From Chrysogorgia sp. JL179-B06 (Eukaryota; Cnidaria; Anthozoa; Scleralcyonacea; Chrysogorgiidae): 64,000 nt of DNA. The position numbers and the translations under genes were made by a program. Below the pieces are notes generated by a model. That model did not search any database. It was not told the DNA's origin and worked only from the letters and a program-made list of their open reading frames with translations. Position 1 is the first letter of the stretch; every line of letters begins with the position of its first letter. Below, piece by piece: positions 21,770-33,005 of this stretch. Where the stretch lies: assembly GCA_035772405.1 (NCBI GenBank), contig JAYKKM010000122.1, positions 1,935,501 to 1,999,500 on the forward strand, in the 5' to 3' direction.

Positions 21770-22460
21770 GATTTCTATTAACCAATCAGTTTCAAGTCCC
21801 AACTTATGTCAGGGAAACTGATCTTTGCTACAGTAACCTCTGATCATGACCATCAATATTTAGTTGTCCACATTCCTGCCAGCGATCCACATCACATTAG
21901 TCCAATGTGGGTAGAATTATCAACTTACTGTATATAATCTATCAACAACAACAATTGGGGTAGAATCCCAATACGTCTTAGTAAATCTAATTTTGCACTA
22001 TATGCATCTGTAGACATTTGAACGAATTTGATTATTTTAAAGGGCAACTGTTGTATGATAGAGATGCACTTTTTTCCTTCAACAGCCTTTGGTGTCTATA
22101 TACGAAATACTGCATTGATTATTTCGTGAGTCATCAATATATATTGTGAGAAAAGTAATTTCTTTCTTAGTGATTGATGGTAGAAACAGCAGTAGCCCCC
22201 CACTATTCTGTTGCTGCACCCAAAAATTAAAAAGTTTGGGCTACATGTATTTAGTTTGTCCTATATGAAAAAATTAAATTCAGACAATACAAAGCTCTCA
22301 GAGATATTGTCCACTGAAAATGTATTCAGTTTGGCAAATGAAGTGGGGCTATTATCTAATTCAAGTAATTTAGAACTAAAAGAAGAACTGTAAGCAACTA
22401 CAGTATGCTATAAGTTTCAAACAGCAAGTGGGAGGGGGGTTGTTGCGTATACGTATTTCT
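21770..22460 (+). repeat. Dispersed repeat, copy B (inverted partner at 10.4 kb)
   Basis: Inverted relative to 10400-10975. Shared blocks include CAGTTTCAAGTCCC, CAGGGAAACTGATCTTT, AATTGGGGTAGAATCCC and the short frame MKKLNSDNTKLSEILSTE (from about 22265). Divergence is substantial, so the pair is old. Confidence 0.65.
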
Positions 22461-22706
22461 AGTTATGTCGTTATGGCTTAAATTTACTGAACATTAGTTG
22501 CTAGGCAATTCATTAACTTTCTTACACGACAAAAGATATGTCGAATCGCAACTGAAGATCGCATGTAGCGTGAAACTCAGAGTTGCGACTCCTCATGTAT
22601 TCAAACTAATTATATTTCGCTCTACCTGCAATGGTATTGAGCGCTCTCATATCCAAAGTCATATTTGTAACTCATCTGTTACTTATATTTGTCAATATAT
22701 ATATAT

Positions 22707-23038
22707 ATATGCAATCCTACAATGTGTAGCCGTACATAGTGGGTCCCAAGTCCACAGTTGCCATGAAGCCATATGGTGATAGCCGGTAGGGCACATTTGT
22801 ATACTTCCGTATATTACGCTCACCGCTCGTGTGGTTTGAGCGCTCTCATGGATTGGGTGGAGAGTCTCAGTGAGACGTTTACTGTTCGCATTACGCATCG
22901 CCCACTGCTCGCAGTTTGAGCGCTTTGGTAACTCCACAATGCAATCCTACAATGTGTAGCCGTACATAGTGGGTCCCAAGTCCACAGTTGCCATGAAGCC
23001 ATATGGTGATAGCCGGTAGGGCACATTTGTATACTTCC

Positions 23039-23043
<5 letters not shown>
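22707..23043. repeat. 103-bp direct repeat, 230-bp spacing
   Basis: GCAATCCTACAATGTGTAGC through GGGCACATTTGTATACTTCC occurs identically at about 22710-22813 and 22940-23043. The second copy runs into a (TA)n tract, so this is a recent local duplication. Confidence 0.9.
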
Positions 23044-23360
<317 letters not shown>

Positions 23361-23361
23361 G

Positions 23362-23528
<167 letters not shown>

Positions 23529-23726
23529 AATCTACAGACACGTGTTTCGCTGTTCCACAGCTCATCAAGTGCAGCTTGGTACAATCTAGATATAGGCATG
23601 AGAACTAATTATACCCAAGCGATTGCCCATGCGCACATCGGTCCAGAGAGCGTGAAGCGGTGTAGGCCATGCAGAGTGCTCAAACTACCACAAGGGTAGT
23701 GGGCGTTGCATTATCGCTAAAGGACA

Positions 23727-23879
<153 letters not shown>

Positions 23880-23902
23880 CTCGTGACTAGGCTCTCGGCA
23901 AC

Positions 23903-24060
23903 GGCCTCCCTAGCTCAGTGGTCAGAGCACTGCACTGGCATCGCAGGGTCGTGGGTTCAATTCCAGCCGGAAGGCCTTGAAGTTAAATTTTTCGCAACTG
24001 GTCCCGGTTTGGACTTAAAATGTATATATTCCTACACTCGAAATTTTCCTTCACCGTATA
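23903..24060 (+). mobile_element. tRNA-derived SINE (family A), full head
   Basis: The head 23903-23976 folds like a tRNA: GGCCTCC with GGAAGGCC as acceptor stem, A box TAGCTCAGTGGT (23911-23922), anticodon-like loop CTGGCAT with GGC, and B box GGTTCAATTCC (23954-23964). The head is followed by an unrelated tail (CTGGTCCCGGTTTGGAC, CGAAATTTTCCTTCACC) shared with two other copies, which shows it is a Pol III SINE and not a tRNA gene. Confidence 0.85.
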
Positions 24061-24406
24061 TCCTGGAACATGTACACACTATTTCTACAGTACACCAATC
24101 TTCAAGTGTTTTTGATGTAATGATATCATACACGAGAAGGCGCGCGTTTATTATCTGATTTCCAAACACCGAGACGCGTGTTGCAAAACGAGGCTTCCTC
24201 ACGAATTATTAATGAGTTTTTTTTTTGCGTTTCTATACTGCCTACGCATCGCAAACAACTACTTTCACTTTATTTTCACTTTCACTTCATTTTCCCAGAA
24301 ATCACTTCCGCCCACTTTTGTTTACAAAGAAAAAAACATAAATGATATGGCAACTTCTGTAAAAAGTTTAAAATTTCACAAAATTTCAAATTATTTTCAA
24401 ATTACA

Positions 24407-25029
24407 TTACATTACAGCACAGCAACAACCACTGCTTCTGCTGCTACTGTTGTTGCTACTGTTGTTGGCTCGCGGCGCAGCTTCGATAGCTGGTCGGTTC
24501 ACTTGTGAGTTTCCCACAAGCTGACCGGCTAGGACTAAGATCATGGGCTCTTCGTAGAACAACCTCATCCAGCTTCTTGTATATGTCATGATCTTAGCGA
24601 CTCTTGTGTTCCGCCCGCCAATCACAACGTTTCCCGCAATCAACATGGAACTCTGCACTGAAGACAGCTCCAGGAACTTGTTGATAGACCCTGGACTGTC
24701 GTCTTCAAAGAAGCACTTGTCTTTGAGAACGTCAGGTGAAAACAGCAAACAATGGGCGAGTAATTCGGCGACCTCGTCTTCGTTGAGTTGCATGTAGTTC
24801 ACGTAATTCGTGAGCCTGTTTGAAACTTTGTCTCTGATATCCAACACCTTTATATGCGGAAATAAAATATTAAAAAAGAATAGAAAACGAAAGCGCGCAC
24901 AAAATATGTTTTTCTTACCGACGTAACGCAGTTGAGATAGAACATTAGTTTCGCTTTTGGATTGTTTGGCACAGTGACAGTGGTTCCCAGTTGTCGGACG
25001 CCAATTTCAGTTTTTTCCACAAGAGCCAT
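24407..25029 (-). CDS. Two-exon protein of unknown family with CaaX box
   Basis: Exon 1 is 25029-24919 (37 codons, MALVEKTEIGVRQLGTTVTV, ending NCVTS at a GTAAG donor). Exon 2 is 24847-24407 (146 codons, starting VLDIRDKVSNRL after an AAG acceptor). The intron is 71 bp, phase 0. The protein is 183 residues and soluble-looking, with conserved-feeling blocks (NEDEVAELLAHCLLFSPDVL, MLIAGNVVIGGRNTRV, SWMRLFYEEPMILVLAG). A Ser/Asn-rich linker follows, then the C-terminus GCCCAVM. CAVM fits a farnesylation CaaX box, and the preceding Cys pair could be palmitoylated, so membrane anchoring is inferred. I do not recognise the fold; it is not a small GTPase. The reading frame is intact, unlike the transposon debris around it. 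Confidence 0.7.
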
Positions 25030-25399
25030 TCTACGTGCTGTCGATGGATGTTCAACTAGATATTTTGGTGTAACGTTTCATCATGTGTAGCATTATAAAT
25101 ACGCAATAATCAGTTGAAACAAAGGCTGATCATGCCCCCCACAAATTTGCTAAGAAGTAATAATTGTGACACATGATTTGCTCATTTTTGACAATGAAAT
25201 TCTCAAACGAAAGAAAACATTCTCATGGCAGTATGTTAAAAGTGCCTATCTCATATTTGGGCTTTTTATAATATATAATCTGTGGCACTTTCTGATGAAA
25301 ATTCATGCTCGATTGTTAGCGATGAACGCGTTTATATTATTATTATTATCGAATTTTTAAAGAGGATAAAACATTTCAGTATTTATAATAGTTGGTTGG

Positions 25400-26392
25400 T
25401 TGGTTTTAATTCGTAATTTGTAGCATTAGCTAAATTATATTACGATACAATATTAAAGGAGGAAATATCATAAACTATTTACAGCGTCCTAATTACCTAA
25501 ATTTACAAAGTCAAAAACTCATTACAACGTAAAAATTGTCTTAGCTGTTTAAAAAATAAAATAAGCATTAAAAACTTAATTAAAACAACACACACTTGAA
25601 TTAAATTTAGAAATGGCATAAACGATCGGGCTGTTTCTAAGACGTTCTGTCTTAAATTGATAGTTGTAAATTTGATTATTATCTGATCTTGTATTACATG
25701 AACCATGATGTAAATCTTGTAAACGTGGTGGCAATAGATGGTGCAACTTATGCCCTGGGTCTGACATTTTTTTTATAAGTTTCACACATAAGTCTTCCCT
25801 GCGTTGAGATAAGGTTAGGTTGGCTTTTTCCAGGGCACTGACATAGTCATGTTCATTGTAAATTATTTTCAGTGCACGCTTTTGGATCCTTTCAATGTCG
25901 TTGCTCATCTGGGTTGTAAGATTTCCATGCCATATTACCGATCCGTCTCAAGTTATAGATCTAATTACTGCACATGCAGTAGAAGGCTTTAAGGTCATCT
26001 GGAGTAGCTCCATAACTCTTGAACACTTTCAATAAATATAGTCTCTTCCTCGCTTTTTTAATAATGTAAGTCGTGTTAGTGACCCACTTTAAATCAGCAT
26101 CAATCCAAACGCCCAACAGCTTATAGGTAGTAACCTCGTCAACATCTTTATCCCCAATACAAATAGGAGGTAAAGCAGTTACCTTTTTCCTTAGGTCAAT
26201 TCTCATTTCTTTGCACTTCTTTATATTCAGTTCCATTCTTTCATCTTTTGTGAAATTTAGAGCATTATTTACTCTTGTTTGCATATTTCCGATACTGTTT
26301 AACATACTGTTATCACTATGCGTCCTCTTTCTACATATACCTAGTACATAATATAGTAATAAATAGTAAAAAATGCAACATATATATAACAT
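25400..26392 (-). pseudogene. LINE fragment (family related to the 38.7-42.7 kb copy)
   Basis: Minus-strand ORF2 C-terminal half: ELNIKKCKEMRIDLRKK, YKLLGVWIDADLKW, KKARKRLYLLKVFKSYGA, then after a break IERIQKRALKIIYNEHDYVS and RREDLCVKLIKKM. Frames change near 25930-25960. The endonuclease and the core RT motifs are absent. The YKLLGVWIDADLKW and LKVFKSYGA blocks match the LINE inside the large foldback. Confidence 0.75.
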
Positions 26393-26395
26393 AAT

Positions 26396-27575
26396 AACTG
26401 AAAAATAAATAAATAAACAGTAAATAAAATAAAGAAATAAACTAAATAAATGTTATAACCAGAGCCAAGATCACACAAAATGTGTGTCCAACAGACTCAT
26501 AAAACTTTTAGTATCCTTTTCACTTCTTATGCTAACCGGAAGGTCATTATATATCTTTGCGGCGGCATAATAGAATGACTGTCTGGCATATTCAAGTTTT
26601 ACTTTAGGTAGTTTCACAAGAACAGAATTATTTCTTGTGTGTTGTTGGTGAACATTAATCTCGAAATATCCTTGAAAGTTGCTATATGTCTTCATTATCC
26701 AAGCACTTTCTCACAGTTATACATGCCTTCTTTTCAACAGCTTTTCCAAATGAGGAATATGTATTTCTTTTCGAACAATATCTCTAGCGCGATTTTCGAT
26801 AGAAGTATACTTGGCAAGTTGTGTTCTTGATAATAACAGTTTAATCATTCCACTGTACGTTATTATTGGGAGTATCATCATGATTTGGAATATCTTGAAT
26901 GCAGTTTCAGACGTTACATGTTCACGTAGTTTGGATAACAGTCGTAGACGATTAGTAGCCTTTTTGTAAGCCGCATTGAAATTTTCACTTTGTGTTAGAC
27001 ATGAATCTAGTATATATCCAAGATATTTATATGAATTTGTTAGATTTAGGACCTGTCCTCTGTATTTTACTTCCAAACCACGTGGTTGTGTTGACAGCCT
27101 CTTTCCTGTACCGAACAGCATTATTTCGGTTTTACCCTTCTTAAGATTTATCGCTAACTCGTTTTGATCGAAATACTCTACTATTGATTCTATATCCTGT
27201 GACAGTGCTCTTTCTATGGCTTCTACATATTTTCCAGAAAAATAAATTACAGTGTCGTCAGCATATTTTAAAACACTCGAATTAGTCAGTTGATCTACAA
27301 AATCATTGTAAAATACAACGAATAACAAAGGTCCCAATATAGAGCCTTGAGGCACCCCACCAAAAACCGGTTGAGGGGATGACGTATTTACACCTAGTTG
27401 AACATACTGCTGTCGACCAAACAGGTAATCAGTAAACCAAAGTAACTCATTATCTTTCACACCATACGCTTGTAATTTACTAAGAAGGCCACTATGACTT
27501 ATGGTATCGAAGGCCTTGCTAAGGTCTATAAAAACAGCTCCAACAAGGTCCCCCGATCGACTTCTCTTCTTATAT
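26396..27575 (-). pseudogene. LINE fragment, RT domain to C-terminus
   Basis: 5'-truncated copy starting near 27575 (AVFIDLSKAFDTISH). It then reads YLFGRQQYVQL, motif B GGVPQGSILGPLLFVVFYND, catalytic KYADDTVIYFSG, KTEIMLFGTGKRL, and the C-terminus YAAAKIYNDLPVSIRSEKD to about 26471. A frameshift near 26710 separates the last 75 codons. The (TTTATTTA)-like tail at 26396-26460 suggests the 3' end. The RT catalytic DD is intact. It is a different family from its neighbour on the left. Confidence 0.85.
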
Positions 27576-28143
27576 CAATTATATATATTTCTCTTCTTAT
27601 ATCATTCTCTTCTTATATGTTCTGAACAAATTAGAATAAGAATTCATTAGGAAATCTACATATTCAAAATTTTGTAATAGATAAAATACGAGCAGCCGAT
27701 CTGTATGGGCATTTACATGGGCGAGCCATTGTTAATGCCCATACAGATCGGCAGCGAGTATTTTATCTTACTTGTGAAATTAATAGAATATATAATACAT
27801 ACTTTGTTTGGAAGTTGTAGAAACTGTACAAATAAATCATTTTAACTCCGAGAAAGCTCAATTTGTGCAAGTTAACTTTGATAAAACGCCCAGGTTAAGC
27901 CACTAGTGTATATTAACTTTGATAAAACATTGATCTTTTATTAATCAATGCTTTATCTGTATTTACAAATATTGATTAAATATTAATTTATTTTAAATTT
28001 TCTTCATGAATTGTTGATGAATTTTACAAGAGATATATAGGAGTGTGATTTGAAGAGATATAATTAGTGTTATTGCAAAATAATATAAAAGTATCTTGGC
28101 GACCAAAGTTACGGAGGTTTGTAAGTGTCACATGCAACAATTT
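27576..28143. other. AT-rich stretch with a ~33-bp-arm hairpin
   Basis: AGATAAAATACGAGCAGCCG..TATGGGCAT at 27679-27711 is matched in reverse complement at 27736-27769. TTCTCTTCTTATAT repeats three times at 27560-27620. No gene seen. Confidence 0.6.
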
Positions 28144-28790
28144 TAATTTAGCGACTTTTTTTATTTAGCGACTTTTTTTTCAATTAGCGACTTTTTTTCA
28201 ATTAGCGACTTTTTTTTCAATTAGCGACTTTTTTTTCAATTAGCGACTTTTTTTTCAATTTAGCGTTACCTGGATTTTCTCTTGGGAGGGAGGTGTGGCT
28301 TTGGTTGTGGCACTTTAGTTTACCCAAAAGGTCGAAATGTGGAGAGAGGACTATGACCAACCCCAAAACAACAAAGATCCTAACCATAACCCCTACCTAA
28401 CGAGTTTTCTTAGCCCCGGCTGTGTTCATGAAAAAACTCGTAAGGCGGGGAGTTAGGGTTAGGATCTTTGTTGTTTTGGTGTTGGTTACAATCCTCTCTC
28501 CACATTTCGACCTTTAGGATATACAGTGAACTCTCGCTAAGGGCCTTAGAGAGGTGTCCGCCTTAGAGAGAGTTTTATTATAGTAAATAATGTAGAAGCA
28601 GCCGAGATTATGTGTCCGCCTTAGAGGGGTGTCCGCATAGAGAGAGTTCACTGTACTAAAGAGCCACAACCAAAGCCACACCTCCCTCCCAAGAGAAATT
28701 TCAGATAAAGCTAAAAGTCGCTAATTGAAAAAAAAGTCGCTAATTGAAAAAAAAGTCGCTAATTGAGAAAAAAGTCGCTAAATAAAAAAA
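28144..28790. mobile_element. Foldback element with TTAGCGACTTTT arrays as arms
   Basis: The outer arms are tandem TTAGCGACTTTTTTTTCAA units (28144-28263), mirrored at 28707-28790. The inner arms pair over about 200 bp (GGGAGGGAGGTGTGGCTTTG with CAAAGCCACACCTCCCTCCC; AACAACAAAGATCCTAACC with its complement). There is no coding capacity. A second MITE (28524-28653) is nested inside the right half. Confidence 0.85.
28524..28653. mobile_element. Mariner-type MITE nested in the foldback
   Basis: TA at 28522-28523 and 28654-28655. The ends are CAGTGAACTCTC and GAGAGTTCACTG. The interior repeats GTGTCCGCCTTAGAG. These ends resemble widespread pogo/Tigger-type MITEs. Confidence 0.9.
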
Positions 28791-28799
28791 TAGGTCCGC

Positions 28800-29460
28800 T
28801 CAGGCGTACATGTATCTGCGCTAATATGTACAGGGGCGTGTGTATATAAAACTGTTTTCAGTATTCGCATATGTAATATTTAAGGAATAGAAAACATTTT
28901 CCATGTTTCCATAGAGTTGATAGAGAAACACGAGTGAAAAGTTGCAACGTGAAATTTTTGTGGCTGGGAATACTGGCACAAAGGGTGAGTGTTTTATCGC
29001 TATTTTGAGTTCTTCCAATGTTCCATGAGTGTTTCTATATTAACTTGAAGGAAACACAGATCCGAAACACATATCCATTTCATTCATAAAATAACCCTTT
29101 GAAATTTGATAAATGTGCAATTAATCATTGATTGAGCATGCAGTTATACCAATAACAATGTTATAACTGCAGTCTCAAATAGTACTGTATTTTGTAAGTA
29201 TACATGTAAATAGTATTAAACTATGAAAAATTGAAAAAGAAAAGATTAATCCAACATGGTTCTAAACATGCATGTAAAAGATTACAAAAATATATACTGT
29301 ATGAAATTATAATGTATTAAGTTTTGTATGAAATGGATTAATAGATCTTATAAATGTAAACAAACTGAAGTTAAGTGTTAACTGTTATGAGCGACTTTGT
29401 GTGTGAGCTATATTGTTACTAAATTTCATTACTGAACTTATTTTTTTGCAAGTTGATATT
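28800..29460. other. AT-rich intergenic, no feature seen
   Basis: No coding region, long repeat or RNA gene recognised. Confidence 0.4.
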
Positions 29461-29469
29461 TGTGTCAAT

Positions 29470-30770
29470 AGTCCCCTTCTCTCGCCATTCTAATTGTTGT
29501 TTTTATTTCCACATCACATCTACCATCTTCTATTATCAGAGCTCCTAAATACCTGAATATTTTCACTTGTTCAATATTCTTTCGTGCTATTACAATGTTT
29601 ACAACCGGTCCGTCTCTTCTTGAAATTCTCATCGTTTCTTCCAACTTCCACTAGTTTGTCCATTATCACCTGCAATCCTTTTTTCCGAACCTGCAATCAT
29701 TGCTTGATCGTCAGCATATATATCTTCTATCAGTTTTCCTCCTACTTTCACACCTTCATCTATATCTTCCATTGCTTCTATCATCATTCCTATCACTGCT
29801 ATGGCTTCTCTTGTACCACATCCTTTCCTAAATCCAAATTGCGTTCTACTAATGTAAAAAGTTTCTGCTTTCGATTCAAATCTTTTTGTTAGCACCTTGC
29901 AGGGTGAGGTATTAAGCTCAGAGTGCGATGGTCTGTACATTCTATTGTATTGGGATTTCTTTCCTAATCCTTTCAATAGCTCTGCTGGGATTCGACCAAC
30001 ACCTTCTTCCTTCTTATATTTCATTTGCTTTGTTGCCCCATTTCTATTTCATGTTGTAATATTTCCGGCCCCATACAGTCTTTGTCCACATCTTCTTCTT
30101 CTATCTTCACCACTTCTTCAGTAGGTTACTTTCTTTATCATACAACTCTTCAATGTATTGTATCTTCTTCCGCCGCCTCGCTCAATAACTTCCTTTCTTT
30201 ATTTTTAATTGAACATACAATATATTGCTTTTTGCTTTCTTTACTATTGTTATTTTCTTTATCTGTGCATACATTATATCCGTTCTTCCTTTCTTGTCTA
30301 GCAATTCTAACTCTTCACACTGACTTCTCCACCAGTCTACTCTTGCCTTATCTGTTATTCTTCTCAAATCATTATTCAATCAGCGATAATTCTTTCTTCC
30401 TACCTCACTGTTCACAGCCTTTCACTTTCTCCGTTCATTCATTTTCATCAACATTTCCTTAGTTATCCATTGTTTCTTCGTTCTACTTCCTTCGCTGTAT
30501 GCTAGACTTTCTTTCGCGCTCTCTGCAATACTTTCTTTCAGATGAGTCCATTTTTCTTCTGTTAACTGTTTATACAGCTACCTTCTTAACGTGAATTCTT
30601 TCTTCTACCCCTCTTTGAAATTCATTTTTTACTTCTCCTAGTTTTACAAATTCCATCTTTTTTTCTTGCTCAAACCATGTGTTTATCACCATCAACTTCT
30701 TTTCTTTAGCTTTTCTCCTTTCATTTCTTCTTCTGAATTTAAATGCTGATATCTCAAAAATGGACACAGC
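29470..30770 (-). pseudogene. Decayed LINE, RT domain
   Basis: The minus strand reads, across several frames, RRKAKEKKLMVINTWFEQEK, RITDKARVDWWRSQCEELE, VGRIPAELLKG, RTQFGFRKGCGTREAIAVIG, and GVKVGGKLIEDIYADDQAMI. RTQFGFRKGCGTREA and YADDQ are RT motifs of a non-LTR element different from the other copies here (RTE- or I-like style; clade not certain). Many stops and frameshifts make it non-functional. Confidence 0.75.
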
Positions 30771-31603
30771 TATGAATCTAAAATTTTACGACTTTTCCTA
30801 GTTATGCATTGGTAGTATGGGCTTTTTTTAATATTAGAGTATTCCTGAACACCTACTAAGTACTAACACGAAATTTCGACAAAAATTTTTAATTTTAATA
30901 GAAACAATAAAAATAAGAACAGCGATTAAGATAAATGTATTTATTGATATAATAACTTATGTACGTTAATAGAACAGTAAGAAATAATCTTGAGAAAAAC
31001 CCTAACAAAAATTTAACGTATGTTCAGCGTCCTGTGAAAATTTCATTGGTATACATCTAATAGTTTTGGAGATATTGCCCGCGGGCAGATTTGCCCCCCC
31101 CCCCCCCCCCCCCAAACCCAGGTAAACCAAGTAGTCGTTCCCTTTCTTCGCTTCGATGAGGTCATTTATTTGTTCACAAACTTCATTCACAATTTCATCT
31201 TCACTTGCTGAAGTTGCGCAGTAGCGATATACATGCGCAGTAGCGATATACATGCGCAGTAGCGATATACCGTATGACCACAAGAATCCTGTAGCCGTCC
31301 GATAACATAGCGTCCGCTTGCACGCAAAAATGGAACATCAAAAATGAAAATAAAAAATGCATGAGAAAGACACTTAAAAAAACACTTAAAAAGATAACTA
31401 AAAACTTATTTTTACCATAAAATTTATCATTAATATGAAAATAATTTTGATATTTTTTATGTTTGAGTGTGGATTTTGAGTATGGATTTCATTACTTATC
31501 CCAATTGTAGTATTATGGAGAACCACGGGTTGTACGCTCCTTTTATAGTACATAGTGAGCAGGTCAGGATCACAATCGAGGGCGTGCAAACACTGTCTAT
31601 TCT
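30771..31603. other. Intergenic with poly-C run and short tandem repeat
   Basis: A 20-nt C run at 31094-31113. A 19-bp repeat GCGCAGTAGCGATATACAT occurs three times at 31215-31272. No gene seen. Confidence 0.6.
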
Positions 31604-31805
31604 TAGCCTCCTCCGCAGGCAACTCTGTGGCTTCTTTTAGCAATGTTTTGGCTGGGATTGCAGGGAAGTATAGGGATTGTGAAGGGATTGATTGATTTCG
31701 CCTCGCCCCATTCCCCTCCCTTGGCGCATTTCTCGGCCAAAACAGCCTTGGAAGCTATTTGACTCGCGAAAAAGAAGCCACAGAGTTGCCTGCGGAGGAG
31801 GCTAG
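31604..31805. mobile_element. Foldback MITE, ~33-bp ends
   Basis: TAGCCTCCTCCGCAGGCAAC at the left is matched by GTTGCCTGCGGAGGAGGCTA at the right, continuing inward through TCTGTGGCTTCTTTT. About 200 bp, non-coding. Confidence 0.85.
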
Positions 31806-31997
31806 TCTATTCTCATGGTATCCCAAAGTCAAAGTTCTATGGGTAATTAATTGACTTGAGATGTGTTCAAGAGGTCAAAAATAGAACTAGTCAATCTAGC
31901 TTTAGTTTTAGCGCGCAGTGTTGAGGTCACTGAGGCATATCCATATAACTACAAGATTGTTGTTCCGCAATAAAACATAAGTTATGATATAGTGAAA

Positions 31998-32255
31998 ATG
32001 GTGAAACGCAAGACTGAAGAGGAACCCGCGATCGAAGCGTTAGATAGGATGTGGTAAACCGTGACGAGAGAACTGTGTCTGTTGACGACATCGACGCTAG
32101 GAGAGCTAAGTTAATAAAACTATCTGGCGAAAGTGAAATAGGTCAATCCGAAGAATACATTAAAAAGGCGTCTGCAAAGATCATGAATAGGATCCACTCC
32201 GAATATGAAATGAAAATAATGGAAATGGCGAACCCTAACGCGCTGGGCGATTAGC
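31998..32255 (+). pseudogene. Second copy of the viral Lys/Arg-start gene
   Basis: Begins MVKRKTEEEPAIEALDRM at 31998, then continues in the next frame with SEEYIKKASAKIMNRIHSEY and EMKIMEMAN. This parallels KSVAYIKKASNKVIDKLYVEY of 12598-12146 in order and spacing. It ends at a TAG at about 32254. It is an independent fragment of the same virus-like family, in the opposite orientation, with no capsid or ATPase piece beside it. Confidence 0.5.
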
Positions 32256-32303
32256 CGCGAAAAGAAAAGCTGTTGAAGAGACGTCGAAAGCGTCATTGCG
32301 TTT

Positions 32304-32447
32304 GCCATCCTAAACAATGACCCCAACCCCCCTGAATCCTAATCCTCCGGAATTTTTCGCAACATTGACACAGTTTTCCCGTATATATTAGTAAAAATTT
32401 CCGGGGGGTTAAGATTCAGGGGTATCGGGGTCATTGTTTAGGATGGC
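32304..32447. mobile_element. Small foldback MITE
   Basis: GCCATCCTAAACAATGACCC at the left pairs with GGGTCATTGTTTAGGATGGC at the right, and the pairing extends through AATTCCGG/CCGG-like arms. About 144 bp, non-coding. Confidence 0.85.
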
Positions 32448-32507
32448 ATTCATGGCAAAGACCGTTTACGAAAGGGACGACTGCGGTGACGCCATATGGC
32501 TACCTTT

Positions 32508-32513
32508 ATTCTC

Positions 32514-32548
<35 letters not shown>

Positions 32549-32590
32549 CGATAATATAATAATAATAATAATAATAATAATTACGAATCT
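32508..32590. repeat. (AAT)n microsatellite
   Basis: About 80 bp of AATAAT with one GACG interruption. Confidence 0.9.
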
Positions 32591-33005
32591 GAGGATACGC
32601 AAGCATTCTGGGATGTACCGATATATGCAGAGTACAACCATGTGACAGCGAATAGAGTAGATGCTCGGTTCGTAGATCAAGAAAGTAATGGCTGTAGAGA
32701 ATTAACAACCGTGAAAAGAAAGATGAGGAGAAAACGCTAAAGTACGCCCCCCTGAGATCGATGGGAACTTAAACAACAGTACCCTGGGTACCAAGTGGAT
32801 CACATAATGTGATTATTGATGTCCTGGGAGGATGAATGAATGAATAATAATATTTAATCAGGATTGCCCAACTCACCGAGGTGCTTTTCAGTGGGGACCT
32901 GCATACGAATACAAATAAAATAAATTAAATTAAATTATACCTACCTATAAATACAGTGAAAATTGTACATAGAAAACATTAAATAACATATAAACATAAA
33001 TAACA

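Noticed and set aside
23903..23976. tRNA-Ala gene
   Set aside because: The head has A and B boxes, but the same unrelated tail follows in other copies; it is a SINE.
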